This document shows, in pieces, positions 31,014-43,372 of a stretch of 64,000 nucleotides of DNA. The stretch's first letter is position 1. Each line of letters opens with the position of its first letter. The position numbers and the translations under genes are program-made. This DNA is from Nelumbo lutea (taxonomy: Eukaryota; Streptophyta; Magnoliopsida; Proteales; Nelumbonaceae): the NCBI GenBank assembly GCA_022828595.1, contig JAKGHH010000006.1, positions 13,512,499 through 13,576,498 of the forward strand, read 5' to 3'. The notes under the pieces were generated by a model. The model saw only the letters and a list, made by a program, of their open reading frames with translations, searched no databases and was not told where the DNA came from.

Positions 31014-33600
31014 ACCTGGACTGGCTTAGCGCCAAGCCTTGGGATGTTGGAGTCAGTATTAAAACAAAATGGTTTTGAAAATCATTCTCCGAGGTCCCGT
31101 CACCTCCATTTCCTTAGTTGATGGGTGGTAACTCCAATTCAGCCCAAGTGAGCCATTTCCTGATGCTCACTGGGGGGTTGTTCTTCTAGAGTTTGATGTA
31201 GCTAATCTTCGGGTGGCAAAGATTAAAATCGTTGGAGGGAAGCTTGAGAGTGTTCCTTGCTCAATTGACATCCTAGTTAATGGTTTTTGGATCCAAGTCT
31301 AGTTGGTGATGGAACCTGAAGAGTCACTTTGGAGATTTGGAGAGAAGGGTTAGAGGTTGAAGATGAAATTGACCTAGCAACTTGGAGTGCACGTGGCGGT
31401 AGAGGAGAGGAGAAAAAAATAATTGAAAGGCTTGTTTAATATGGAATGGGAACAATTGAACTAAGGGGCCCAAATCAAGATGGACCTTGAGAAAGAAAAT
31501 ATTTCAAAAAATTTGAATTTAATTTTAAAATGCTAGCGTTAAATCTTATGATGAAATTGCTAAAGTTTGGACTGAGTTGACTAGTGATTTAAAAGGCGTG
31601 CCTAGGCACACAGGCGAGTCGCATTTTAGGGTAGGCGCCTCACCCAGGTCCTAGGCGTAGCCCTTTCAAAAGGCGCACGCCTGATGCGCCCCGTGCCTCA
31701 GCCCAGTCGTGTGCCTTTTGAAAGTTCGATGCGTTTTTGCTTTTTTTTGAACCTAGCGGCTGCGCCCCTGGACCCCCTGCCACACCCCTTAAGGCAAGCC
31801 CAAACAAGTCCATGTTAGGATCCTAAATTCTTTCGAGAACCTCCTATTTGGTAATGTTGTTCATTCATTCATCCTACTAAAATATCTTCTTAAAAAGCAA
31901 TTAAAATTATAAAATCATTATTTTTTGTGTGAGAACAAAGAATCTAGGACCCTAACATGGACTTGTTTGGGCTTGCCTCAAGGGCTGTGGCACAATGGCG
32001 GCTTGTAGAATTAGGAATGTAATATGTTTTACATCACATTAGCTACTTGAAGTAATGCAATTGAGGAAAAAAAGAGATTGTTGGGTTTTGCATGCTTGAA
32101 AATGTTTTATATGTTTGATTTTATTTTTAAATTTTCATTTGAATACACTTTACATTTTATGTATTTTAATTTTAGATAATAGGTTTTTTAAAACATTTAT
32201 TTTAAAATTTAAGTCATATTTTTTATTAATATTTATGTTTAATATTTGTTATTTTTTTTCATTTTTTGAATTATTTGGAAATTTTTTTAATTTTCTGACA
32301 TTTTTTTTTATTTTTTAGCATTGTTTTTGTATTTTTGCACCTTGCTTCAAAAAGGTACGCACCTCACCTTGTGTTTTTAAAACATTGGAGTTGACCAAGT
32401 CTAACCCTACTAGGGGCCTAACCCATTTAAAGATGAAGATTAGGAAAGTTTTGGACCCAACTACTTTGAACCTAGTGGGTGGTATCTCAGGCCGTGTTGT
32501 GGGTTCGTTTATAAATTTTAGCGAGTCTGAGCAGGTTGGTCATGTGCAGCATGACTTACAATCGACTAGGGACCTTAACCAATGTGTATCATTATCCCAA
32601 ACCAATGGAACTGCTTGCTTGAAGCCTTTTTCTCGCCTAAAGACTTTACTCCTGTGGATCCCAAGACCAAAGGCAACATTCATTATCTCTTCTGAGGCAG
32701 TGGTTGATTGGTCAAACCCCAACTATGTCAGTAATTGATTAGAGGACAAGGGAATCGAGGATAATGGTTGTTTGGACTATAATTAGTTGGAGGATGATGT
32801 TTGAAACTCTGATACAAAGCTTGATTTTTTGGTGGACAACGTGGTTCATGGACAAACTATTATGGAAGACTTGAAGGTTGAGTTGAATATAGACATTCTG
32901 TTTACTTAAGCAGAGGAAGCTACGAAGGAAATCCCATTTTTTAATCTGCTGGCAATTGGTAATGGCCTCATTCAGGTGGAGTACAATGAGATGTTGGGGT
33001 GGGAAACTGAAGTCCGAACAAGGGGTTACTGGAATCAAATGTACAATTTAGGCAAGGTGTCCGTAAGGGTTTGACAGAGTACATATAGGGTTAGAAATGT
33101 TACAGAAAGCTCCCTAGCAGTTGCCCCAGTTGGGAAAGATAGCAAGCCCCAATTTGTCAATCAGGAAAAGATATTGCCCTTTCCTAATGTGTCTAAACCC
33201 TCCCATATAGTTAAATTGGGTATATTTTTTATTCTGTTTTAGCTACTAACTGTTGTTCTGTGCCTGAAGCTTTCATTTCAGCTTCCTGGGAGACCATCTT
33301 GTTGCAAGATGAGATTAGAATAGTGGGGAAGGAGATTAATAGGGAGGGTGGAGTTTGTGCAGAAGAGGAGGATTTGGGAGATGATAAAAGGTTTCTTTGA
33401 GGATCTGAAGAGAAAAGAATTAGGGGTGGGAAATATAACAGAGGTGGAGGATGTAGGAAACAGGGATGAGGTTTGTGGAGAGGATTTTGGTGTGTCAAAT
33501 ATGAAAGAGGTTAAATTTGTGGAGGATTAGGTAGGGTTAGGAAAAGAGCAACCACTAAAGCACTATTGAGGAAAGAAAGGCCAGATACTCTTGATACAAG
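31014..33600 (+). pseudogene. Second LINE ORF1 remnant, split by a hAT-like element
   Basis: Before the insertion the + frame reads LEFDVANLRVAKIKIVGGKL, ESVPCSIDILVNGFWIQV, stop, and LGVHVAVEE (31180-31410), the pattern of the RNA-binding core of plant LINE ORF1. After the insertion, degraded frames continue to an acidic tail (EEEDLGDD) and RVRKRATTKALLRKERPDTL at about 33535-33595, resembling an ORF1 end. No endonuclease or RT follows. The identity rests on pattern similarity only; unrelated intergenic sequence is possible for 32400-33200. Confidence 0.5.
31582..32387. mobile_element. hAT-like non-autonomous transposon 2
   Basis: 806 bp with ends TAGTGATTTAAAAGGCG and, reverse-complemented, CAATGTTTTAAAAACAC (terminal inverted repeat, three mismatches in 13). 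A perfect 8-bp duplication GAGTTGAC flanks it (31574-31581 and 32388-32395). It begins with GCCTAGGC-containing GC-rich repeats and its right half is T-rich. No transposase. It resembles element 1 in size and in the GCCTAGGC core near the ends. Confidence 0.85.
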
Positions 33601-33962
33601 AATCTAAACTTCTTGTTTTTATAGTCATTGGGCAAAAAGCATTTGGTAAAGTAGGGGTCTCAAAAATGCCACCCTTGTCTTGTGACTTGTGGCCGGGAAT
33701 ACTGTTCACCATAATTACAAGAATGCCACTCCTTGTCTTGTGCATCAAGAAACACAATAGCTTTCTATCTACTAATGCAAATAAACTGAAAATTGAAAGA
33801 TAGGCCTTACTAAACTAGATGAACAAAGATGTTATAGCCTAGGCCCCACACAGGACTAGTTAAAATGACAAAAATACCCATACTGTCCAAATATACAAAA
33901 ATACAGAATATTTAAGAAAATTCCAAATTTGATTCTTCAGCTCCTGTATTATTCTCCCCTAG
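33601..33962. other. Non-coding stretch beside a gypsy gag fragment
   Basis: Contains AATGACAAAAATACCC (about 33864-33880), also seen in the LTR of gypsy E, and on the minus strand CTAGGGGAGAATAATAC beside the gag end, which could be a polypurine tract and LTR start. The LTR borders cannot be fixed. Confidence 0.35.
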
Positions 33963-34985
33963 TTAAAACTCGTCCTCAAGTTTTGAAGAACTTGAGGATG
34001 AAAAGTTGATGTACCCAATGACAAAAGGAGTAGTAATTCCCAAATCTACTACAACCAACACTTTTGCATCTTGCACCTGAATTTCTTCAACATGCTCCAC
34101 TTCTATCTCTTCTTGATCGTTAGCCTCAAGCTGACCATGGGTGTTGGAAGTTCCTTCTTCAACAATTCTAATATTTCCCTGGCCAGCACCCTTTTGATCT
34201 TTAATGTTTACAACATCTATAAGTTGAAATTCTTCATTCACAACTTTAGGTCTAGGACGGGCATCAATATGCAAGAAATCATCTTCTTTATCTTCAACTT
34301 TGTACTTTCTTCTCATTGGCTTCAAATTCTTTGTTGTAGCCAGTTGCTTCTTCTCTATCTTGAGAGCCAATTCAAAGGCATGATCTGAGTCATAAATCTG
34401 AATTGTAGACAATTCATTCTTGATATCATCCCTTAGTCCATTCATGAAATAAACTTATTTGTGCCTTTCACTTTTTGTAATGTCACATCTAATATATAAT
34501 TCATCAAACTTATGCATATATTGAACTACAGATAGCGAACCTTGCTTGAGATTAGTCAACTCCTCGTATAGATCATCATGGAAGTATTGTGGAATGTACT
34601 TTTCTTGCAAATACCTCTTCATCTTTGCCCATGTGGTAATAGGATATACACCTCTATTTTCTAGTCGTTACTCAAGAGTTCTTCACCATACATTAGCAAT
34701 ACATGCAAGCTTCATGCGTGCAAATCTAAAACTTTGGTTTTCAGACATATCATGCCAATCAAAATATTATTCTAGTATAGCAATCCAATCAAAGAATGTT
34801 TGCCGGTCTTCATCTCCCTTGAAAGTAGGCACTTCTCTTTCTCTCCTAACATTCTTGAAAGCCTTACTAGGATGTCAATCGAGCAAGGAACATTCTCAGT
34901 TGATTGAGACATTTGAAGTGGTGACCTGTCCATGTGGTGGGAAAAGTGGTTCATCATGCTCCGAGTCAGGTTTTAAACATTATCT
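33963..34985 (-). pseudogene. Ty3/gypsy gag fragment (possible gag-only element)
   Basis: On the minus strand: FDWHDMSENQSFRFARMKLA, TTWAKMKRYLQEKYIPQYF, DDLYEELTNLKQGSLSVVQY, MHKFDELYIRCDITKSERHK, a stop, then MNGLRDDIKNELSTIQIYD and HAFELALKIEKKQL. This is the retrotransposon-gag domain of plant gypsy elements. The open part (33963-34445) ends in an acidic tail, SSSSSSKLEDEF. No zinc knuckle, protease or RT follows; a polypurine-like tract comes next. Either the pol was deleted or this was a gag-only non-autonomous element. Confidence 0.7.
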
Positions 34986-35007
34986 AGTCATACACCAAAA
35001 TCAAGAG

Positions 35008-35324
35008 GTTGTTTGGTACTGTGGCCATTTATTGAAGAAACATTTTGTACTGGATTAAAAATGAGAATAAACGTTTATTTATTGTTCTTTGACAGTTAGG
35101 TGACATTAGACACCATTAGGTGCCACATAAGCTGAATTGTAAATAAACAGCTGGGTGTTGGGGGAACCATTAAAAATGGTGTTTTCTGAACAGTTGGTTC
35201 AACCATAAACTTAGACAAGCGATTATCTAATAAATGTCTTACTAAATAGAATTTTGGAATAAATGCCTATGTGGTGATGAGCTGGTACCGTTTTTCAAAT
35301 AAACGGCTATAGAACCAAACACAA
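35008..35324. mobile_element. MITE-like element with terminal inverted repeats
   Basis: The left end TTGTTTGGTACTGTGGCC and the reverse complement of the right end GTGTTTGGTTCTATAGCC pair over about 30 bases (both continue (A/G)TTTATT..GAA). The body of about 317 bp is non-coding. Exact borders and target duplication are unclear, so the superfamily is not assigned. Confidence 0.6.
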
Positions 35325-37503
35325 TCCAAGTCAAAGGGATAATTTTGATCTTTAAAAGTAGGCTTCAAGAACAAGAAGAATATAGAACCTATAACATCAA
35401 CTTTTCAAAGATCTAAGAAACTCTTCTGTGAAATACCTTGAACTATTTTGACCCTAGTGTAACTGGATTTATTCTTATGACACCAAAAAACCATAAGATA
35501 AAGCTTTTTCAAGAATAAAAAAGACTCAAATATTATGAATCACTACTGGATCAGGATTTATGATTTCTTTCTCTTCTATGATTTCTCTCTTCCATGTCAG
35601 TATTGATCATTACTTGCTATACATTCATTTTGGCATCTTGAGAATTCTAAAATTTTTAGATATGTGAGGATCATTTGGTCTCTATATGATTGAATTGCAT
35701 TTCTTAAAATATTAGACCCATTGACTTAGCTTTCCTTTTCTGTTATTTTATTTTCAAACAAAGTTTCTTATAGTTTGAAGTTAGTCCTACAGTATAAATG
35801 CAACTGCCATGGATCTTATTGCATTTGTCTTGAATTGTGTTGGCACTGGTATTCTTTGCGGCTTTGAACTTTTGATCCTTGGACAACAGCATCTGTTAAA
35901 CAGTATATCTTTATTATTTTTCTTGCTGGTGTGATCTGTGGATGTTCTAATGGTCACTATATCATTATCACATTCCATAATCTTAAACTGATAAAGCTGC
36001 CAATAACGGATTTTACTGAGGTCCTTTTTCCTTATTTTGCAGATTGAAAGGCATCCTCAACTTCCGAGAGTATTGAAAAAGCAGCACTAGATTTCCTCAA
36101 ATTGGCAGATTGAAGGAAAAAGGTAAATTTACGGTCTGCAGATTTATCAGATGACCATCCGTTTAATATTTTATGGGGCATGGTTCAGAGGTTACACTAG
36201 TTCCTCCACTTGTTTAAGCAGGGGAGACATCAGAGGAGCATTGCATGGAGGATTAAGTAAACAATATGATTGACTTCTTGGTTCCCTTGCCAGCCACTGT
36301 TCCTATCTACAAAAGGGATTATTTGTGGCAGGAGAGAAGGAAAATCAAGTGGAGGATTGTGGCAGAAGGAACCAAAAGATGACGTTTATGTGCGGTCCAC
36401 ATGTGCAAGGTCACTGGGCAAAAGGAATTGATGCCACTGCTGGAATTTTCCATCGATGGAATTAATGTCAAATGACAATGTAGTTCTGTTATCTTGAAGG
36501 TTCTTTTCTGGGTCTGCAAATCAGTCTAGACATTGATTCTAGGTTACAGTTTACGTGATCCTGCTTGTTGCTGAATTATATCTCTGCACCCTTTAAGGTG
36601 TTGACTTATTTTGGTTCTTTTAATTTCGTTGAACATTCCATGTGCATTAGGGGGCCGTTTGATGACAGCTGAAACTGAAATAGGTGCTGAAAAGATTCCA
36701 CACTAGCTCAAAATCAGGGGTACTGCTCTGGCATATAATAAAACTTTGGAAAAGCAATGTCGAGAGATGTAGTAAGATTAGCAAGCTTTGGAATGTGCAA
36801 ATGCATGGTTATTGATGAAAAAATTAAGATATGCATGAATATACTATAATGGTGTGTACAAACCTTGTATGGGTTTTTCTAGCTTTCTCTTCCTTTCCCT
36901 ACCTATTCTTTCGAATCAAATACAGCTTAAAAGTCTTAAGGTATTAATGACATTTTCGAAAAAGGGTGTACCGCAACCATTTCTAGTGATTGTCACATGG
37001 CAAGGGTGCAATTGGCTTAGTGCCCATTCATTCCTCACATGCTGGTTGTCATTAACTCATTGTGTATCGTGCTGTATCAATCGTGAGTTCGGATTTCCTC
37101 ACAAAGTTGCTCCTCATGCCCACCTCACAACCCTTGCAGTTGCCTTGGGAACATTTCATGGGATGATGTTTCCAATGCACGGTTACAAGTGTTGTGGGGT
37201 GAGTGAGGAAATCTCTAACTTGTAGAAAAGATGGGTATGGATTGACAGATTGATAAAGATCACGTGCTGGTTGCATAATTTATGTTTTCTGGTTTTAGGT
37301 TTCTCACATTCTTGAGTGTCTGCCAAACCACTTGAGATCTTGCATTGAAAACCGGAAAAAAGCTCATTAGAATTGAGAATAAGAGGATTTGCTTGTCTTA
37401 GTAGATTCATGGATCTTTACAAAAAGTTAGAGAAATAAAAAAAGCATAAGAAAACTATTTTAAATAGAATAAGTATTTTTGTAAAGATCATTAACCCTAT
37501 AGA
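35325..37503. other. Unassigned region with one candidate terminal exon
   Basis: Mostly AT-rich sequence without sustained coding. At 36043-36090 a good acceptor (CCTTATTTTGCAG) precedes IERHPQLPRVLKKQH and TAG, which looks like a host 3'-terminal coding exon (+), followed by UTR-like sequence. No partner exons are recognisable upstream, where transposon fragments lie. The frame at 36854-37225 shows no domain. Confidence 0.3.
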
Positions 37504-37990
37504 CACAGCGATGGGGCTGAGTTACAGCCCCAATGCTTCAAAACCCAAGCTCCCAATGCTTGAAAACCTTAGATGGGGTTGAGTTACAGTTTAAACAAGA
37601 GAGAAAGAACTAAAGAGACCCCTAACAAAACAACCCCCTTATCTTTTATAAGACTCACTAGCTTGTTGGACAAGCTAATTAAAATATTTACACATAAGCC
37701 CCCAGAATATTTTCTTCTCACCAACAGTTCCTTAAGAATAAAATTAAGTTCAACTTCAATGAACTCTTAAAAGATAACTTTTGCTACAAAAAGATCCAAT
37801 TGCCCTTGACCAAGAAATGGCTTATAAAATAATGAAAATACCCCTGGTCCCAAACTATCAACAAAGCTACCCAAAAACAAACAACAGTTTGGGATCCCAC
37901 TACAAGAAAAACATGCAAAACAGAATACATACACACATTTTTTCTTTTTTTCTTTCTTTCTTTTTTTCCTTCTTTTTTCTTGCCTATTCA
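37504..37990 (-). repeat. Chromovirus E 3' LTR, truncated
   Basis: Matches 42874-43372 through CAGCGATGG, CTTTTATAAGACTCACTA, AAAATACCCCTAGTCCCAAA-type blocks and the TC-rich tract, ending TTGCCTATTCA. The segment corresponding to 42695-42873 is absent. It contains an internal local repeat (GAGTTACAG..CCCAATGCTT twice at 37518-37590). Confidence 0.8.
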
Positions 37991-37997
37991 TTCTTGC

Positions 37998-39420
37998 CGA
38001 GTTAAAAAGGGCTTGACCCCGTGCGAGTAGCAATTTTAGCAGCCTTACACATATTTCCATCTAGCTTCATAAACTCCTCTTCACTAATCCAAGAGTTATC
38101 AATTGATGGTTTTCCTTTCCACTTGACCAAGAACCTAAAATAGGCCCTATTTCGAGTGTTGGTGACTCGGGCATTTTCTACACCCTCTACTTGTTAAAAC
38201 TCATTAGAACTATTGGCCCTTTATGCTTGTCCTTGCCTATCCTTTGTTGTTGGTCCTAGGTCCCCATGGTAATCAAAGAGGTCTGCTACATTAAAAATGG
38301 GTGAAATGGACAAATCAGTTGGTAGCTCAATTTCGTATGCATTGTCACCAAACCGTCTCAACACTTGACATGGACTAATCTTTTTATGCTTCAACTTATG
38401 GCAAGTCCCAACAGGAGACCTCTCATGTTGCAAATAAACCATGACTAGATCGCTCTCATGAAACTCTTTCACCTGAAATGCTTATCCTTAACTTCTTTAT
38501 ACATTTGGTTGCTTTCTTTCAGCTTTTGTCGCACATTCTCTTGAATCCCTCGAATGGATTTAGCTAAAGCTTCGGCATCATCACTCACTCGTCGCAACCC
38601 TCTTATAGGAGTTAGGTCAACAACACTTTTAGGTGATCGACCGTACACAACCTCAAAAGGAGTCTTACTTGTAGACCTATTAATTGAATCGTTGAAGACA
38701 AATTCAGCTTGTGGTAGGATAAGATCCCATTGCTTTAAGTAGTCTCTAACTAGGCTCATCAAAAAGTTTCCTAGACTTCGGTTAACCACTTCAATTTGTC
38801 CATCTATTAGTGGGTGAAATGTACCGTTATATTGTAGGGTAGTACCCATACGCTTCCATAAAATTCTCTAGAGATGGCTAAGGAATCTTGTGTCACAACT
38901 TGATGTAATAGATCTTGGCAATCCATGCAACCGAACAACTTCTTCGAAAAACAAGTTAGCTACATGAGAAGCATCAAAATTCTTTTAGCAACCAATGAAG
39001 TGGGCCATTTTAGAGAAACGATCAATCATAACAAAAATAGAATCATTACCCCTAGCAGTTCTTGGCAACCCTAATACAAAATCCATAGTAATATCAGTCC
39101 ATGGTGCTTCTGGTATGGGTAAGGGAAGATACGAACTTGTATTTTGATGCTGCCCCTTAGATGTTTGGCACTTGTGACATCTATCAACATAATAGAACAC
39201 ATCCTTTTGTAGCCTTGGCCAAAAATACCTTTTGAAGATCATTTCAAGTGTCTTTTTGCGATCAAAATGTCTATTGCAATGCAAATCAACAATGAGTAAT
39301 GCCCTCAAGGATCCTGATGGATTACATAACCTATTGCCCATGAATAAGTAACCATCATTCCACACAAACTTAGCTTGAGTATCCTTGTCACCTGCTATAT
39401 AGCTTCTATAAATAGGGCCA
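37998..39420 (-). pseudogene. Chromovirus E integrase and chromodomain
   Basis: The HHCC part reads HCNRHFDRKKTLEMIFKRYF, WPRLQKDVFYYVDRCHKC and QTSKG. The core has TDITMDFVLGLPRTARGNDS, IFVMIDRFSKMAHFI, a stop near 38985, TSSCDTRFL (usual SDRDxxF damaged) and GTTLQYNGTFHPLIDGQIEV then VNRSL. After a frameshift at 38470, the [20 protein letters not shown] and [15 protein letters not shown] segments lead to a chromodomain-like FRFLVKWKGKPSIDNSWISE with EFMKLDGN (about 38120-38050). The chromodomain is the feature that defines chromoviruses. Confidence 0.85.
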
Positions 39421-39584
39421 AAATAAGGGTCATCTTGGTATTAGTCTTTGATGGAGCTGAATCCCACAACATTAGTAGACATTGTTGACACCAAGTGAAC
39501 TCTCCTACTAAGAGCATCAGCTACCCGGTTTTGTTGTCCAGTCTTATGATTCAAAACAAAATTATATTGTTGTAGAAAGTCAAC

Positions 39585-41127
39585 TCATTTAGCATGTCTT
39601 CCCCTTATTTTCTGTTGGAAGTTAAGGTGTTTAAATGTTTCATGTTCTGAATACAAAACAAACTCATGGTGGATAAGAGAATGCCTCCAAAACTTCAATG
39701 CTTGTACAATGGCATAAAACTCAACATCATTAGTGGAATACCTCATTCTAGCATCATTGAGTTTCTCACTAAAGTAAGCAATTGGATGGCCTTCTTGGCT
39801 AAGGACAGATCCAATCCCAACATGGGATGCATCACATTCAACTTCAAAGAGCTTGTTAAAATCAGGTAAAACCAATACTAGAACCTTCGTCATCATCATC
39901 TTTAGCTCTTGGAAGCTTTTCTCAATTGTGGGAGTCCAAGTAAACTCACCTCCTTTCAAGCATTCAGTAATGGGTGCCACAATAGTGCTGAAATTCTTAT
40001 AAACCGACGATAAAATGTTGTTAGCCCATGGAAACTACGAATTTTAGTTAAGGTTTTTGGTGTTGGCCACTTTTGAATAGATTGAACTTTTTCTCGGTCC
40101 ACCTCAATTCCCTTGGCTGAAACAACATACTCCCAAAACACCAATCGATTTGTCATGAAATTACACTTCTTCAAAATTATATATAGCTGATTTTGTCTCA
40201 AGACTTCTAGGATTGCTCTCAAGTGTTATAAGTGGTTGTCATGATCTTTACTGTGGATGAGTATGTCATCAAACTAAAATACCACAAACTTCCCCATGAA
40301 CGGTCTTAAAACTTGGCTCATGAACCTCATAAAGGTGCTAGAGCATTAGACAACCCAAAAGGCATAACCAACGATTCATAAAGACCTTCCTTAGTCTTGA
40401 ATGCAGTCTTCCACTCACCCCCCTTTTGGATACGAATTTGATGGTATCCACTCTTCAGATCTATCTTTGAGAAGACTTGTGATCCAGCCAATGTGTCTAA
40501 CATGTCATCAAGGTAGGGTATGGGAAACATGCATTTAATTGTAATCTTGTTAATGGCATGACTGTCAACATACATACACCAATTACCATCTTTCTTTGGT
40601 GTAAACAAAGTTAGTATAGCATATGGGCTTAAACTCTCATGGATCAGCCCCTTCTTCAACAACTCTGTTACTTGTCTTTGGAGCTCCTCATGCTCCTTAG
40701 GGCTCATTCTATAGTGGGGTAGGTTAGGTAAGGTTGTTCTCGGCATTAAATCTATATGATGTTGTACATCTCTTAGGGGAGGAAGGCCATCGAGTAGTTC
40801 GTTAATCATCACATTAGCATACTCATGAAGTAGCTTCTTCACCAACTCTGGAACAGGTGTTTCTTTGCTAACTTCTTTTGCAACCAGCATGTAAACAACA
40901 TCCAAATTCCCATATTCTCGAACCAATTTATTTGAGGTGAAGAGAGTAGCGGTTGGCTTTGTTTCCTTTTTTGGAAATGAATCAAGTTGCATTAGTTTAT
41001 GAGTTATCTTCTTATTTCCTTTTGCAAGTTGCATTGGTTTAAGAGTTATCTTCTTTTTGTCCCCATCATGAGTGGTCTTATGGTCATATTGCCATGGGCG
41101 ACCCAGGACAATTTGGCATGCATCCAT
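39585..41127 (-). pseudogene. Chromovirus E reverse transcriptase and RNase H
   Basis: Begins [20 protein letters not shown] (end of protease region). RT blocks follow: [91 protein letters not shown], then frame breaks. At about 40275-40285 the F/YxDD motif reads F-stop-FDDIL, with the preceding Tyr codon changed to TAG. MTNRLVFWEYVVSAKGIEVD and FHGLTTFYRRFIR continue. RNase H (39585-39980) has LFEVECDASHVGIGSVLSQE, GHPIAYFSEKLNDAR and FVLYSEHETFKHLNFQQKI; the usual LRTDH reads LYSEH. Confidence 0.85.
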
Positions 41128-41244
41128 TGGGACAACATCATACCATACCGATTCTTCAAATGTATTACCAATAGAAAAATTAACTAGGCATTTAGAAGAA
41201 ACTCTTACCTCATTTCCTTTGTTGAACCACGAAATACGATATAG

Positions 41245-42655
41245 TCAGGGGTGTTGAATAATCTTGAGCTGTAATTTATCCACAATTTCTTGAGAAATAA
41301 GATTCTCGCTACTCCCACTGTCAATAATCAAGTTACACAACTTACCACCAGCTGTACAACATGTTCTAAAGATATTCTTTCTCAACCAGTCCCCTAGTAG
41401 TGGTTCTTGAGATGCAACCATAGAGTGTCGTATCACTAGATCCTCACCATCAATATCCCCATCCAAATTTTCTTCCTCTAAAGCATTAGATCTAGTAGTT
41501 TTAGCCACTTACCCATCCTCAATATGGCCTATATCATCTTGTTGTTCATTAGTGACTTCATCAACCAGATGTGTTTTTTCTTCAATCCTTTTATTAGGAA
41601 ATTCATTTGAATGATGTCCCAACTCCATACACCTAAAACATCTAATCGTAAGCTGTCCTTAATTGCTCTTTGTTGCATTTGAAGTCCCTTGGACTGTAGG
41701 GCATGTTTAGTTGATCACACGATCCCTACCAGCCCCAACACTTTGACCTACTGATGAAGATGTAGCTTGTACAACACTTAGCCTCCGCCCTGAGCTCCCA
41801 CTCAATTGAGCTTCAACCTTTAGAGCTAGCTGATATGCATCATTTATCTTATATGGGAAATGTAGGCTGACTTGATCTTGTATTTGCAACCTCAAACCAT
41901 TGATATATCTACTAACATTTTGCTGTTCAGTTTTTGACATATTACTCCAAAGAGTTAATCTATTAAACTCTTTTTTTGTACTCCTTTACACTCTTTTCCC
42001 GTTGCCTTAAATTCTACACCCTTTGATAAAGAGCTTGCTCATAGTCTGGTGGTAAAAATTGGGATTTCAACTTCTCTTTCATTCTTCCCCAGAAACTAAC
42101 ATTTCTTTTCCCCTTCTTTTCTCTATCCCTGTGGTAAATTTTCCACCAATCTAAGGCTATCCCATGCATCTTTGCTGTTACAAGCTTCACTTTTCTTTCT
42201 TCATTCATTTCTTTCTAATCAAAATAATTTTCAATATTGTCAAACTAATTTAGAAGCTCTTCGGGTTTCAACTCACCATCAAACTCGGAAATATGAAGTT
42301 AAACACCATGACCTTGATTAGATTGTAAAGCTGGCACTATTCAGTTTTCCTACCGCTGGTTGTTATTCCTTCCATGTTGATCACCTTTAGGTTGCTCAAT
42401 GTCTTCACTTGATTCTTTACTAATAATGTCAATGAGTTGATCATCAACTCTAAGGAGCTTGTCTTCTTCTTCCTAGCCCTAAATCATTCGTTACATCACC
42501 ATCCCTAGTAGCATTTTGAGTTACAAGTTGAGCAAGATGTTCAATCTATTCTTGCAGTCCTCTTATAGCCTCTTGGAAAACCTCTATAGTGACATGTTGT
42601 GGTCTTCTACCACCCCTACCATCTCCACCCATTGCAGCCATGATAATATAGAAAA
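41245..42655 (-). pseudogene. Chromovirus E gag, zinc knuckle and protease
   Basis: Gag starts near 42640 (MAAMGGDGRGGRRPQHVTIE). It shows KVKLVTAKMHGIALDWWKIY and MKEKLKSQFLPPDYEQALYQ, then NVSRYINGLRLQIQDQVSLH and ALKVEAQLSG, the gag domain. A CxxxGHxxxxC-type knuckle lies around 41600-41650 in a broken frame. The protease reads ICNLIIDSGSSENLISQEIV-like sequence at about 41330-41270, with D-S-G-S kept. Stops near 42310, 42230, 41980 and 41700 divide it. Confidence 0.8.
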
Positions 42656-42694
42656 CACAAGAAGGAGATGAACTTTGAAGCAAATGATACCACT

Positions 42695-43372
42695 TGATGT
42701 GGACAGAAAGACAAGCTACATGCAGTACAACAATAAGCACAAGAAACACCAAATTGGAAACAACAAAATAAGTTGGATTTTTAGGGATTTCAGACCTGAA
42801 CTTGAAGTAGAACTCTTCTTGGAACAGTTCCACTATAATAACAATGGCAGCAAACTGACCTCCCACGTGGATACGCAGCGATGGAGGGATTGGAAGGTGC
42901 CAAAATGGGTCGACTTCTCAAAACCCAAACTCCCAATGCTTGAAAACCCTACCTGGGCTGAACTATATCTCATATAAGAGAGAAGAACTAAAAATATGCC
43001 TATACAAATAGCCCCCTTCTCTTTTATAAGACTCACTACCTTGCTGGACAAGCTAGTTTACACATAAGCGCCCAAAATGTTTCCCTTTCACCAACAATTC
43101 CTTAAGAATAAAACTAACTTCAAATGAACCCCTAAAAGATAACTTTTGTTACAAAAAGACCCAAGAGACCAAAACCGAACAGAAATGCACCCAACTGCCC
43201 CTGACCAAAATCTGGCTTATAAAATGACAAAAATACCCCTAGTCCCAAATTATCAACAAAGCTACCCAAAAACAACAATTTGGGATCCTACTACACGAAA
43301 AACATGCAAAATAGAATACATACACACATTTTTTTCTTTCTTTTTTTTCTTCTTTTTTTTCTTGCCTCATCA
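42695..43372 (-). repeat. Chromovirus E 5' LTR and primer-binding site
   Basis: 678 bp from TGATGTGGAC to TTGCCTCATCA on the + strand. On the minus strand 42680-42692 reads TGGTATCATTTGC, two bases from the LTR, a tRNA-Met type primer site variant. CTTTTATAAGACTC contains a TATAA-like box. Confidence 0.8.

Larger units (their letters stand above)
37504..43372 (-). mobile_element. Chromovirus E: Ty3/gypsy element with truncated 3' LTR
   Basis: Leftward from 43372: 5' LTR, primer-binding site, gag, protease, RT, RNase H, integrase, chromodomain, then a 3' LTR whose distal part is missing at 37504. About 5.9 kb. The LTR copies differ by many substitutions and indels, and the coding region has numerous stops, so it is old. 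Target duplication cannot be tested because one end is lost. Confidence 0.9.

Noticed and set aside
36655..36760. GGGGGCCGTTTGATGACAGC, resembling a MITE terminus
   Set aside because: No matching inverted end was found to the right within the intergenic stretch, so a complete element cannot be supported.
36854..37225. Open frame of 123 codons on the + strand
   Set aside because: Composition is unlike a protein with a clear domain, there are no splice or start features, and it lies in AT-rich intergenic DNA.
37920..37990. Long TC tract as a separate microsatellite locus
   Set aside because: It is part of the chromovirus E LTR; the same tract occurs at 43325-43365 in the other LTR.
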